Assembly: GCA_002296965.1 (NCBI GenBank)
Contig: DBIW01000034.1
Span: 1-57,810 of the forward strand
Source: Treponema sp. UBA792
GTDB taxonomy: Bacteria > Spirochaetota > Spirochaetia > Treponematales > Treponemataceae
DNA: 57,810 nucleotides
Direction of reading: 5' to 3'
Positions within the stretch are counted from its first letter, which is position 1. Each line of letters begins with the position of its first letter. Below, one piece after another: positions 7,418-14,879 of this stretch. The notes under the pieces are model-generated. The model made no database searches. It saw nothing but the letters and a program-made list of their open reading frames with translations, and was not told where the DNA came from. Position numbers and translations under genes: made by a program.

Positions 7418-8335
7418 TTAGAGAATTTTTAAAAAATCCGCAGCCGGGATGATTTCGATTCCGCGCTCCTCTATTCTCTTTCTGGCGGAGGAGCTAAGCC
7501 CGTTTTCCGGCACTATGAGCGCTCCTGGACCGTTCAGCCCCTCGCACAGAATTCCGCCGCGGCTGTATATGCGCCGCGCAAGCTCAAGCGCCTGATCGGG
7601 ATTCCTGAGGATTTTTCTGCTCAGCTCGAATTTCTTTCCTCCGAAAGTATCCTTCTCCGGCATGGGGCATTTCCTGTTGTACATCCGTCTTATCTGTTCC
7701 GTAAGCTCCTTCCGTCTCCTGCGCTCCTCCGCCTGGCGGAGCACCTGTTCTCCGGATATGAAGAATTTTTTTCCGTTCTCCATAATCTCAGAGGCGGAGA
7801 GTCCTGTCCGGCGCGTCATCTCCCTGAGAATTCTCGCCGTCATGACAGCATCGTCCTCGCTTTTGTGGGTGGTTATGTCTCCGGTCTCTGTTCCCAGCCA
7901 TTCCGCCCATTCGGAAAGCTTTTTCCTCTGCCCGAACCTGTCCTCAAGGAATTTCTCGATGTCGAACGCCCTGAGGCTGATGTAGGGCAGGGAGAAGCGC
8001 TCGCACTCTGAATTCATGAAGCCGATGTCGTTGCCGACACTGAATCCGGCGGTGTATCTGTTGCCGGTCGTCAGAAGCTTTTTTATGTCCCTGTAATATG
8101 ACGGAAAATCGGGACATGAACGGAAGTATTCCCTTGAATAGGCGAGCTTTATCCTGTTCTTCCTGGAGAACAGGAACCAGTCGAATTCAGCGCGCGGATT
8201 CATGACAATGTCGGCGGATTCTATTATGTTCAGCTCGTCGTCCGTGAGGGCGTATCCGAAAGAGCAGATTTTTCCCTTTCCCTCATAGCAGTTCGCGCAT
8301 TCACAGTCGAAAAATAAAAACGTCTTGTGTTCCAT
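7418..8335 (-). CDS. DnaQ-like DEDDh 3'-5' exonuclease
   Basis: The protein has the exonuclease fold of DNA polymerase III epsilon relatives. FFDCEC near residues 8-13 supplies the first Asp and Glu, GNDIGF supplies the second Asp, and HKSEDDAVMTA supplies the His and final Asp, so all four DEDDh residues are present. The segment after about residue 175 is charged and helical. The last 50 residues (GGILCEGLNGPGALIVPENG onward) resemble a BRCT-like fold. Upstream in-frame starts exist (TTG 8353, ATG 8350), but ATG 8335 places the catalytic motif at the usual distance and lies exactly 6 bases after TATATT, so I prefer it as a leaderless start (305 residues). It is divergent from trpR. Confidence 0.82.
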   Translation of the reverse strand: MEHKTFLFFDCECANCYEGKGKICSFGYALTDDELNIIESADIVMNPRAEFDWFLFSRKNRIKLAYSREYFRSCPDFPSYYRDIKKLLTTGNRYTAGFSVGNDIGFMNSECERFSLPYISLRAFDIEKFLEDRFGQRKKLSEWAEWLGTETGDITTHKSEDDAVMTARILREMTRRTGLSASEIMENGKKFFISGEQVLRQAEERRRRKELTEQIRRMYNRKCPMPEKDTFGGKKFELSRKILRNPDQALELARRIYSRGGILCEGLNGPGALIVPENGLSSSARKRIEERGIEIIPAADFLKIL

Positions 8336-8341
8336 TCCTGA

Positions 8342-8370
8342 AATATACATCAAATATCTGTTTTTATAAA
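8342..8370 (-). promoter_or_regulatory. Promoter of exonuclease gene (leaderless)
   Basis: On minus TATATT (8342-8347) lies 17 bases after TTTATA (8365-8370). Six bases separate the -10 from ATG 8335, so transcription should begin at or next to the start codon. The -35 abuts that of the divergent trpR promoter. Confidence 0.6.
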
Positions 8371-8398
8371 TGACAGCTGCCTTTTTTTACGCTATAAT
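8370..8398 (+). promoter_or_regulatory. Promoter of trpR (leaderless)
   Basis: ATGACA (8370-8375), a 17-base spacer and an exact TATAAT (8393-8398) lie 6 bases before the GTG start. No leader or Shine-Dalgarno sequence would be transcribed. It is back-to-back with the exonuclease promoter, the -35 boxes sharing base 8370. Confidence 0.7.
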
Positions 8399-8404
8399 CA
8401 CCGT

Positions 8405-8749
8405 GTGAAAGAAAATGATGATTGCCTGGAGCCGGCTTATGTGACTCCGGAGCTTGTCGAGTCGACGCTGCGCGAGCTTTGCGCGCTTATAGCCGGTTGC
8501 CGGGATCCTGAATTCCTGTATGATTTTTTTGAATGTCTTTTCACTCCGGCGGAGAGAAAGGACTTTGCCCAGAGATGGCTTCTTGTCAAGGAGATTGACA
8601 GCGGCACGACTCAGCGCGAGATTGCACGGAAATTTCGCATGTCGCTGTGCAAAATCACGCGAGGCTCAAAGGAGCTCTCCAAGAAGGACAGCGCGTTCCG
8701 CCGGATGCTGGATCTGCGGAATGAGGACGGACGGTTCAGTCGGAATTGA
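8405..8749 (+). CDS. trpR: Trp repressor family protein
   Basis: TrpR is a small all-helical dimer that binds operator DNA when loaded with tryptophan. Residues 40-60 contain LFTPAERKDFAQRW, matching the E. coli LLLTPDEREALGTR region, and the recognition helix area reads QREIARKFRMSLCKITRGSKEL, with the TRGS motif intact. The length is 114 residues. GTG 8405 sits where transcription should start. A second in-frame GTG at 8441 has GGAG 9 bases upstream and would give 102 residues, so the start is not settled. No tryptophan biosynthesis genes are present here. The last 14 bases overlap the convergent deacetylase-like gene. Confidence 0.85.
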   Translation: MKENDDCLEPAYVTPELVESTLRELCALIAGCRDPEFLYDFFECLFTPAERKDFAQRWLLVKEIDSGTTQREIARKFRMSLCKITRGSKELSKKDSAFRRMLDLRNEDGRFSRN

Positions 8750-10904
8750 GCTGATGCACCGGTACGAATTCGAATCCCTTCTCCGCAAGACCGCATATCA
8801 GAAGATCGATCTTGTCGTACAGATTCTGTGATCCGGATGAGCTGTCCACGTTTACCGGGACTGTATCTCCGCCTCGGACGCTTCCGATAAGGCTGTCAAG
8901 ATCCGTGCTTCCGTTCCGGGCCGCGGCGTTCCGTTCCTCCTGCCCGATGTATGTGTAGCCGGCCTTTGATCCGGCCTCAACGGTTCTGCCGTCGGCCCTG
9001 TAGTACGGCGCATGCCAGAGAAGCTGCAGCTCGGCGCCCGTGCACTGGTAGAACTCATCCTCGTTTCTCGCAAGTCCGCGCCTTATGAAATCCTCGTCCA
9101 TTATGAACGTCCGGTCCGTAAGGTCCGCAGTCGAGAAGAACATCGATGCGCAGTCATGCCCGTTCCTGACAATCTGCCTTGTCTCCGCCGGACAGCGCCT
9201 TATGAATTCCCCGTTAAGAAAGAATGTTCCGGTTATGTTGTAGCGGCTGAGCGCCGAGAGCACCGCCGCAAGTCCGTCCGCATTTTTATAGGCGTCAAAG
9301 ACAAGGGATATTTTCTGCTTCTGGGGAACTTTTTCCGCTGTCTGCGGGAACATCGGACGGGTGACGGCCTTTCCTGACAACGAGCGGATGTAGAGCGCGT
9401 TGCTGAATCCGCTGTTCGCGGAATTTCCTGTGAAAATTCTGTACCTTCCGTTCTGAGACGATGTGTATCCGTCCTTTGCCTTTCCCGTCTGCCGCCATGT
9501 TCCTGTCTGCCTGTCGAACGCATAGCAGAGACCGTTGCCGGAAGAGGCGTTCACCTCTCCTGTGAGTCTGTTCCAGTTGACGCCGCGCGCGGACGAGAGC
9601 ATGACCGTGGCGGAATTTCCTGATGTGGTGTTCCATCTGCGGACGGAGTCAGTTCCGCAGACAAAGACCATGGAGCTGTCGGCCCAGAGTATGGAGACGG
9701 GACGTTCGCCCGTAAGCTGCGCTGTCCTTGTCCAGGAGTCAAGGCTGTATATGTATACGGCTGTTCCGGAGGCTACTGCTATTTTCGTCCCGTCGGGAGA
9801 CAGGACCGGAAGCATGGATCCGGAGAATTCCGCCTGTGACGAAGTTTTCCCGTCAGTCATTACGGTGACAGTCAGGCTTCCTTTTTCTCCTCCGTATGGC
9901 ATCCTTTCCGTGCATACGACCGGATTTCCGCTGCTGTTCCAGAATATGGCTGATGATATTATGCCTGCCGTTCCGCCGCCTGCTTCCGTTCTTATTATGT
10001 CCATGTAGCCTGAGGGGTCATTTCCGGTCCGCAGGAGCGTGAAAAGCCTTCCGTCCTGCACAAGGAGAATCGAGCCTGCCGTGGAGTCGGTGCTGAAGCT
10101 GTCCTGTTCCGGCCTGAATTTCACCGGAAGCTTGCCGGCGGCCTTGCCCCGTCCTGTTATTCCGGAATACAGACCTAGGGTGTAAAGCTCCTTTGAGTTT
10201 ATCCTGTAGACTATGTACTCGTCAATGTATATAAGTTGCCTTGAATTTGCCCAGTGGACCGAATTTATCGTTCCGCCGCCGATCTTCCTGTATTTTTCCT
10301 CGATTTCTATTCCGCGGATTATGGCGGACGGACTGCAGAAATACAGGCAGCCTTCCTTTTCGTATACGAGGACCGAGCTGTCCGGCGACCATTTTACGGG
10401 AATATCCTTGTAGCTGAACCGGATTCCGCCCGGAATCCCGGCCGAGCCTCCGTCTTCGGAGCTTCCAATCACGAGATTTCCCTCTGAGATTCCGTTCCTT
10501 TGCACGCGGCAGAAGAATTTTCCGTCCGGACTTACAGAGTATGGTTCTCTGGCCGATGCCGTCTCCGGAATTTCACCTGCCTTTTCCGTCCATTTTACGC
10601 TGTCGGATATAGCCGAATATCTTGCGGTTCCGTACCTGTTCCTTATCTGGAGCACAGTTCCGCCGCACAGAAGCTCCGCCTGTTCCGGATAACAGGTCAG
10701 CGGGGCAGGAGAGGAGGCGGCCTTTCCGTTCCTGATTTTGGCCAAAAAAATTGAGGTGTAGGAGGCTGTTCCCGGAATGTCGTGCGAGACCGTAAATACG
10801 GCCTCATCCTCCGAATTTATGTCAGCGCCGCCGAATGATATTTCCGCGGAGACCGGAACGGCCGCCATCAGCGCGGCGGCGGAGAACAGCGCCAGTCTTC
10901 TCAT
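8736..10904 (-). CDS. Exported beta-propeller protein with degenerate polysaccharide-deacetylase domain
   Basis: This 722-residue protein begins with a clear signal peptide (about residues 1-20, ending PVSA). Residues about 25-510 form repeated beta-rich units resembling a TolB/WD-type propeller (SPDGKFF, SPDSSVLVYE, SPDGTKIAVASG). The last 200 residues align with the NodB polysaccharide-deacetylase fold (ITGTFFLNGEFIRR is typical). Metal-site residues are largely missing: TFDDG is VFDAY, the H-S/T-xx-H motif is FSTADL with no histidine, and RxPY reads HAPY. Catalysis by the usual mechanism therefore looks unlikely, and a carbohydrate-binding role is possible. Its start overlaps the zinc-ribbon gene by 4 bases. 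Its 3' end overlaps trpR. Confidence 0.78.
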   Translation of the reverse strand: MRRLALFSAAALMAAVPVSAEISFGGADINSEDEAVFTVSHDIPGTASYTSIFLAKIRNGKAASSPAPLTCYPEQAELLCGGTVLQIRNRYGTARYSAISDSVKWTEKAGEIPETASAREPYSVSPDGKFFCRVQRNGISEGNLVIGSSEDGGSAGIPGGIRFSYKDIPVKWSPDSSVLVYEKEGCLYFCSPSAIIRGIEIEEKYRKIGGGTINSVHWANSRQLIYIDEYIVYRINSKELYTLGLYSGITGRGKAAGKLPVKFRPEQDSFSTDSTAGSILLVQDGRLFTLLRTGNDPSGYMDIIRTEAGGGTAGIISSAIFWNSSGNPVVCTERMPYGGEKGSLTVTVMTDGKTSSQAEFSGSMLPVLSPDGTKIAVASGTAVYIYSLDSWTRTAQLTGERPVSILWADSSMVFVCGTDSVRRWNTTSGNSATVMLSSARGVNWNRLTGEVNASSGNGLCYAFDRQTGTWRQTGKAKDGYTSSQNGRYRIFTGNSANSGFSNALYIRSLSGKAVTRPMFPQTAEKVPQKQKISLVFDAYKNADGLAAVLSALSRYNITGTFFLNGEFIRRCPAETRQIVRNGHDCASMFFSTADLTDRTFIMDEDFIRRGLARNEDEFYQCTGAELQLLWHAPYYRADGRTVEAGSKAGYTYIGQEERNAAARNGSTDLDSLIGSVRGGDTVPVNVDSSSGSQNLYDKIDLLICGLAEKGFEFVPVHQLNSD

Positions 10905-11149
10905 CTGCCTTTCTCCGCGCCGAGGGCAAGGGTTGAGAGCTCGTTCTCAAGCTCGTCAAGCTGCCGTTCCATGTCCATTATGTGTCTTCTGCGGACCTCC
11001 TGCTGCGCGTCGGAAAGCATGGAGAAAACGTTCTCTATTATGTCGTCCTCCCTTTCTTCCGCCGCCATTGAGACTCCGCACCACGGACAGTAAAGGAATT
11101 TACTTTCTATGGTTTTTCCGCAGTTTCTGCATACTGATACCGAAAACAT
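10901..11149 (-). CDS. Small zinc-ribbon protein
   Basis: An 82-residue protein with two CxxC pairs, CRNCGK at about 8-13 and CPWCGV at about 21-26, forming a zinc ribbon. The rest is a charged helix (about 40-75) likely to be a coiled coil. GGAGG lies 6 bases before the ATG. Its stop overlaps the start of the propeller/deacetylase gene in an ATGA arrangement, implying translational coupling. Function unknown. The ribbon-plus-helix form is common in treponemal operons. Confidence 0.8.
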   Translation of the reverse strand: MFSVSVCRNCGKTIESKFLYCPWCGVSMAAEEREDDIIENVFSMLSDAQQEVRRRHIMDMERQLDELENELSTLALGAEKGR

Positions 11150-11186
11150 ATTTTTCCTCCCGAAAAGCGAAACCGAAGTGTGTTTC

Positions 11187-12413
11187 CTAGTTTTTAAGGA
11201 CAGTCCTTGGATCCACCAGCGCGCCGTTCTTATATACGGTGAAATGAAGGTGCGGTCCTGTGGAATATCCGGTCGAGCCGACGAGCCCGATTATAGTGCC
11301 CTGGCTGACCCACTGGCCTTTTGTGGCCGTTATCTTTGACATGTGGCCGTAAAGCGTCTGGTAGCCGTTGTCATGGTTTATGATGACGTAGTTGCCGTAT
11401 ACGCGCGACACTCCGGCCACAATCACTTTTCCGCTCATCGACGCCATTATCGGTGTGCCGGTGGGACAGGCCATGTCCGTTCCCTTGTGATAGGCTCTTA
11501 CTCCGGATATCGGATCCGTCCTCCATCCGAACGGAGATGTCCATCTGAACGGAGCCGAGATCGGCATCTTGAACTGGTCGCCCATGGCGGAGCGGAGGGT
11601 TCCTGAATCGAGACCGACTCCGGGGATAAAAAGGGACTGGTTCACCGCAAGCTTCTCGGATGAAAGCTCGTTCACGTCGAGCAGGTTCTCCATCTTCACG
11701 CCGAATTTCCTCACGACGGTATCGATCGTGTCTCCCTGTCTGACAGTGTAGAGGATTCCGTCAGCCGATGGAATCCGGAGTTTCTGGCCGGCCGCGAGCT
11801 GGCGGACGTTTCCTATGTCGTTTACGGAAATCAGCGTGGATATGTTCCTGAGTCCGAATTTCTTTGTGATTCCGCTTATTGTGTCTCCGGCCTTCACCCT
11901 GTAGTTCTGGTATGTCACCGGCTGGGCTAGGACGGCAGCGGATATTCCTCCGCTTCCGATGAGATTTCCGGATGAGTCCACTCCGTCGCCTTTTTCGAGC
12001 GCGAATTTCTCCATGAGGGCGTTCAGGCTGTCCGTGTCGGAGATTCCGCGCTCCAGATCAAGCGGTCCCGTAAAATTTGTCTTTCTCGCGAGGAGAAACG
12101 CGCCTGAACATGACGCGGCGGCGGCCAGAACCGCGGCGGCTGAACAGGCCGCCGCCTTCTTTCTGTTCCTGTAGAGCGCTGTCTGGATTTCCGTCAGAAT
12201 ATGTCCCACCGACATCACGGCCGAGCGCAGCGAGAATTCCGGACGGACGCGTGCCGCCGAGAATGATTTTCTCCGCCTGGGAAAGGAAAGAATCATGTCG
12301 CTCCCGTTTCTGCCGCGGTAGCTCTGGGCTGTCTTCGCATGAACTGTCTTCGCCGGTTTTCTCAGCAGTCTTTCCGGCCGGGAGCTTCCCTGAACATAAC
12401 TGATTATTTCCAT
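11187..12413 (-). CDS. LysM-domain M23 peptidoglycan endopeptidase
   Basis: M23 metallopeptidases cut peptide cross-bridges of peptidoglycan. A cytoplasmic N-terminal segment is followed by one membrane span at about 87-109 (an Ala/Leu-rich run), so the protein is anchored facing the periplasm. Two LysM repeats follow (YRVKAGDTISGITKKFG and YTVRQGDTIDTVVRKFG). The catalytic domain has HKGTDMACP (His and Asp zinc ligands), YGHMS and the HLHF motif near the C-terminus, all intact. GGAG lies only 2 bases before the ATG, unusually close, while GATACA lies 6 bases before it, so a leaderless or downstream start is possible. It is divergent from lepB. Confidence 0.92.
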   Translation of the reverse strand: MEIISYVQGSSRPERLLRKPAKTVHAKTAQSYRGRNGSDMILSFPRRRKSFSAARVRPEFSLRSAVMSVGHILTEIQTALYRNRKKAAACSAAAVLAAAASCSGAFLLARKTNFTGPLDLERGISDTDSLNALMEKFALEKGDGVDSSGNLIGSGGISAAVLAQPVTYQNYRVKAGDTISGITKKFGLRNISTLISVNDIGNVRQLAAGQKLRIPSADGILYTVRQGDTIDTVVRKFGVKMENLLDVNELSSEKLAVNQSLFIPGVGLDSGTLRSAMGDQFKMPISAPFRWTSPFGWRTDPISGVRAYHKGTDMACPTGTPIMASMSGKVIVAGVSRVYGNYVIINHDNGYQTLYGHMSKITATKGQWVSQGTIIGLVGSTGYSTGPHLHFTVYKNGALVDPRTVLKN

Positions 12414-12423
12414 AGCTCCTGTA

Positions 12424-12452
12424 TCGACATAAAACCACCGTCATATTAGAAT
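12424..12452 (+). promoter_or_regulatory. Promoter of lepB operon (leaderless)
   Basis: TCGACA (12424-12429), a 17-base spacer and TAGAAT (12447-12452) are followed by 7 bases and the ATG. No Shine-Dalgarno sequence lies upstream of the start codon. Confidence 0.7.
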
Positions 12453-12459
12453 AGATTTC

Positions 12460-12990
12460 ATGGGGAAAAATTTTATTCGCGCAGACGGAGCGTCCCTGTC
12501 GGGCGGACTTGTTCCCGTGGCGGCGCTCGGACTTGCCGTCGGAATTCTCCTGAAGCTGTTCGTCCTTGACATCCTGCATGTTTCCGGAGTCTCGATGGAG
12601 CCTGCGATTTCCGACGGCGAGACGGTTCTTGTGGACAAGCTTGCGTACGGAATGAACCGTCCTTTCAGCGGAGAATTCTATTTCCGCTGGAGAGCTCCGG
12701 AACGGGGCGATGTCGTGGTGTTCCTGCATGATGATAAAATCGTCGTAAAGCGGGTTGTTCTGGTTCAGGGCGACCGTATGGAATTTTTGTCTGATTCCGG
12801 ATATAGTCTTGTGGTTGACGGCAAAAGACTGCCCGTGTCCGCCTCCGTGTACGGACGGCTCGGCGGAGCTTCCGAGGTTCCGGACGGATATGTGTTCGTG
12901 CTGGGAGACAATCTCATGCGCTCGGTTGACTCAAGGGACTACGGGTTCGTGTCGGCGGACAACATTACCGGAAAGGTGATCGGAAAATGA
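12460..12990 (+). CDS. lepB: Signal peptidase I (small form)
   Basis: Signal peptidase I removes signal peptides on the outer face of the cytoplasmic membrane. This 176-residue form has one membrane span (about 17-40), the serine motif SGVSMEP with nucleophile Ser45, the general-base lysine in VVKRVV (Lys97), and the C-terminal GDN...SxDSR box near residue 150. All catalytic elements are present. It overlaps the following penicillin-binding protein gene by 4 bases (ATGA), so the two are cotranscribed. A second, much larger signal peptidase gene lies at 17310, so the strain has two paralogues. Confidence 0.95.
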   Translation: MGKNFIRADGASLSGGLVPVAALGLAVGILLKLFVLDILHVSGVSMEPAISDGETVLVDKLAYGMNRPFSGEFYFRWRAPERGDVVVFLHDDKIVVKRVVLVQGDRMEFLSDSGYSLVVDGKRLPVSASVYGRLGGASEVPDGYVFVLGDNLMRSVDSRDYGFVSADNITGKVIGK

Positions 12991-14879
12991 ATGATTTTTT
13001 TAGGAATAAAAGGCTCGTGTTCTGCCTCTCATGCACGGCCGTCCTTATATGTTTCATCGTGTTCTCGTATGGAAGGCTGGCTGTCATGCCGTCCGGTTCG
13101 GTGGCGGTTTCCGCGGTCCAGCCGGAGAGGGGGGCGATTGTGGACAGGAACGGCCTTCCGCTCGCCGTTCAGACCACATTCTATCATATAGGAGTGAACC
13201 TTCCGCAGCTTAACGAGCGCGGCCGCATTAACAGGGGAAACTACAGGGAGAAATTCGCGGCTGATATGGCGGCCGTTCTGGGAATGGATGCGGAGGAGGT
13301 GATGGACGTGATAAGCGCGCCGGACCGGAAATTTGTCTATCTTAGAAAGAAGGTCGACAAGTCCGTGTATGATGATGTCCGGCGCGTGCTCAGCGAGAAC
13401 GGCTACACGTTCGTGACCATGGACGGAGTTCCCGGAAGAATATATCCGAGCCATTCGCTTGCGTCCCAGCTGATAGGCTATATGGGCAGCGACGGCCGCG
13501 GACTTGCGGGAATAGAGTATTCCCAGCAGGAGATTCTTTCTCCTTCCGTGCCGGACGGCAGCGGAAGCACGGCCGGAAAGAATGTCTTTCTTAGCATAGA
13601 CGCGAATCTTCAGTACAAGCTGGAGCAGGTGGCGGCGGAGTCGATGGAAAGCACTCAGGCCGAGAGCTTCATGCTTATAGCGGCGGATTCGCGCACAGGC
13701 GAGATCCTTTCCTACATCAGCCTGCCGTCCGCCGATCTGAATGACTACGGTTCCGCTTCCGAGGAGAGCAAGATTGACCGCCCGGCGATGTCCGCGTATG
13801 AGCCTGGCTCAGTGTTCAAGATTTTTACAGTCGGAATAGTTCATGACGAGAGGGGAATTTCTCCGAACGACAGCTTTCTGTGCGACGGAAGCTACGAGAG
13901 GAAAATTCCCGGCGGCGAGACGATAAGGATAAAATGTCTTGACCGTCACGGATGGCTTACTCCGAGGGATGCCCTGAGATTCTCGTGCAATGACGTGATC
14001 GGTCAGATAAGCGACAGGATCAGTGACGACGAATTCATCGGAAGGATAAGGCAGCTCGGATTCGGCTCAAGGACAGGAGTTGAGCTTCCGGGAGAGACCA
14101 CAGGCTCCGTGAAGAGCACCGGAAGCCGGAGCTGGTCAGCAAGGTCAAAGCCGACAATCGCGATCGGGCAGGAGATAAGCGTCTCCGCCCTCCAGATGGT
14201 TCAGGCTGCCACGGCCGTCGCGAACGGTGGAATTCCTGTAAAGCTGACATTCATAAACCGGATAACGGACAGGGACGGAACCGTCGTCAGCGAGCATGTT
14301 CCGCAGTACAGGGACCGTGTGTTCAGCAAGGCTTCCGCGGATTATGTCCTGAGCTGCATGGAGACGACCGCCCGCACAGGAACCGGCTCACGCGCGAATC
14401 TTACTGATGTGTCGATAGGGGTGAAGACCGGAACCGCGCAGATGGCCGACAGCGCCTCCGGAGGATACAGCAGCACCGACTTCCTCTCCAACTGCATCGC
14501 GATTTTTCCCGTGAACGAGCCGCAGATAATACTGTACATTGTGATTCAGAAGGCGAAGGGCGAGACTTATGCGGGACGCATCGTCGCTCCGGTGATTGCA
14601 CGGACGGCCGACATAATAATAGACCATCTTGGAATGAGCCGGGGCGGAGCCGCCTCGCTTGAGCATAACGGACTTATAACCATTTCCGGTTCGGGAGAGA
14701 TCTCGGTCGGAGATACGGTTCCTGATTTCTCCGGACGCTCAAAGAAGGAGCTGCTTCCTCTTCTGGAGCGCCAGGACATAAGGCTCAGCATAAACGGAAG
14801 CGGATGGGTGACCTCGCAGAATCCTCCGCCTGGAACTCCGCTTACCAGGGATACTGTAATTGAACTCAATCTGGAATAA
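12987..14879 (+). CDS. Class B penicillin-binding protein with PASTA domain (FtsI-like)
   Basis: A transpeptidase that cross-links peptidoglycan in the periplasm, probably at division or elongation with a SEDS partner not found here. After a short cytoplasmic tail and one membrane span (about 10-32), residues 40-200 form the dimerisation domain (RGAIVDRNGLPLA is typical). The transpeptidase motifs are S275-VFK, S333-C-N and K480-T-G. The last 65 residues form one PASTA-like domain (VPDFSGRSKKELLPLL). It is coupled to lepB by a 4-base overlap and overlaps the Maf gene by 20 bases. I cannot decide between FtsI and PBP2 roles. Confidence 0.92.
   Translation: MNDFFRNKRLVFCLSCTAVLICFIVFSYGRLAVMPSGSVAVSAVQPERGAIVDRNGLPLAVQTTFYHIGVNLPQLNERGRINRGNYREKFAADMAAVLGMDAEEVMDVISAPDRKFVYLRKKVDKSVYDDVRRVLSENGYTFVTMDGVPGRIYPSHSLASQLIGYMGSDGRGLAGIEYSQQEILSPSVPDGSGSTAGKNVFLSIDANLQYKLEQVAAESMESTQAESFMLIAADSRTGEILSYISLPSADLNDYGSASEESKIDRPAMSAYEPGSVFKIFTVGIVHDERGISPNDSFLCDGSYERKIPGGETIRIKCLDRHGWLTPRDALRFSCNDVIGQISDRISDDEFIGRIRQLGFGSRTGVELPGETTGSVKSTGSRSWSARSKPTIAIGQEISVSALQMVQAATAVANGGIPVKLTFINRITDRDGTVVSEHVPQYRDRVFSKASADYVLSCMETTARTGTGSRANLTDVSIGVKTGTAQMADSASGGYSSTDFLSNCIAIFPVNEPQIILYIVIQKAKGETYAGRIVAPVIARTADIIIDHLGMSRGGAASLEHNGLITISGSGEISVGDTVPDFSGRSKKELLPLLERQDIRLSINGSGWVTSQNPPPGTPLTRDTVIELNLE

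Noticed and set aside
8441..8443. GTG 8441 as the trpR start
   Set aside because: It has a good GGAG upstream, but the promoter position and family length leave GTG 8405 equally good. It is recorded as an alternative only.
12058..12729. Open frame on minus spanning the M23-lepB junction
   Set aside because: It covers parts of two real genes and their promoters, with no coding character.
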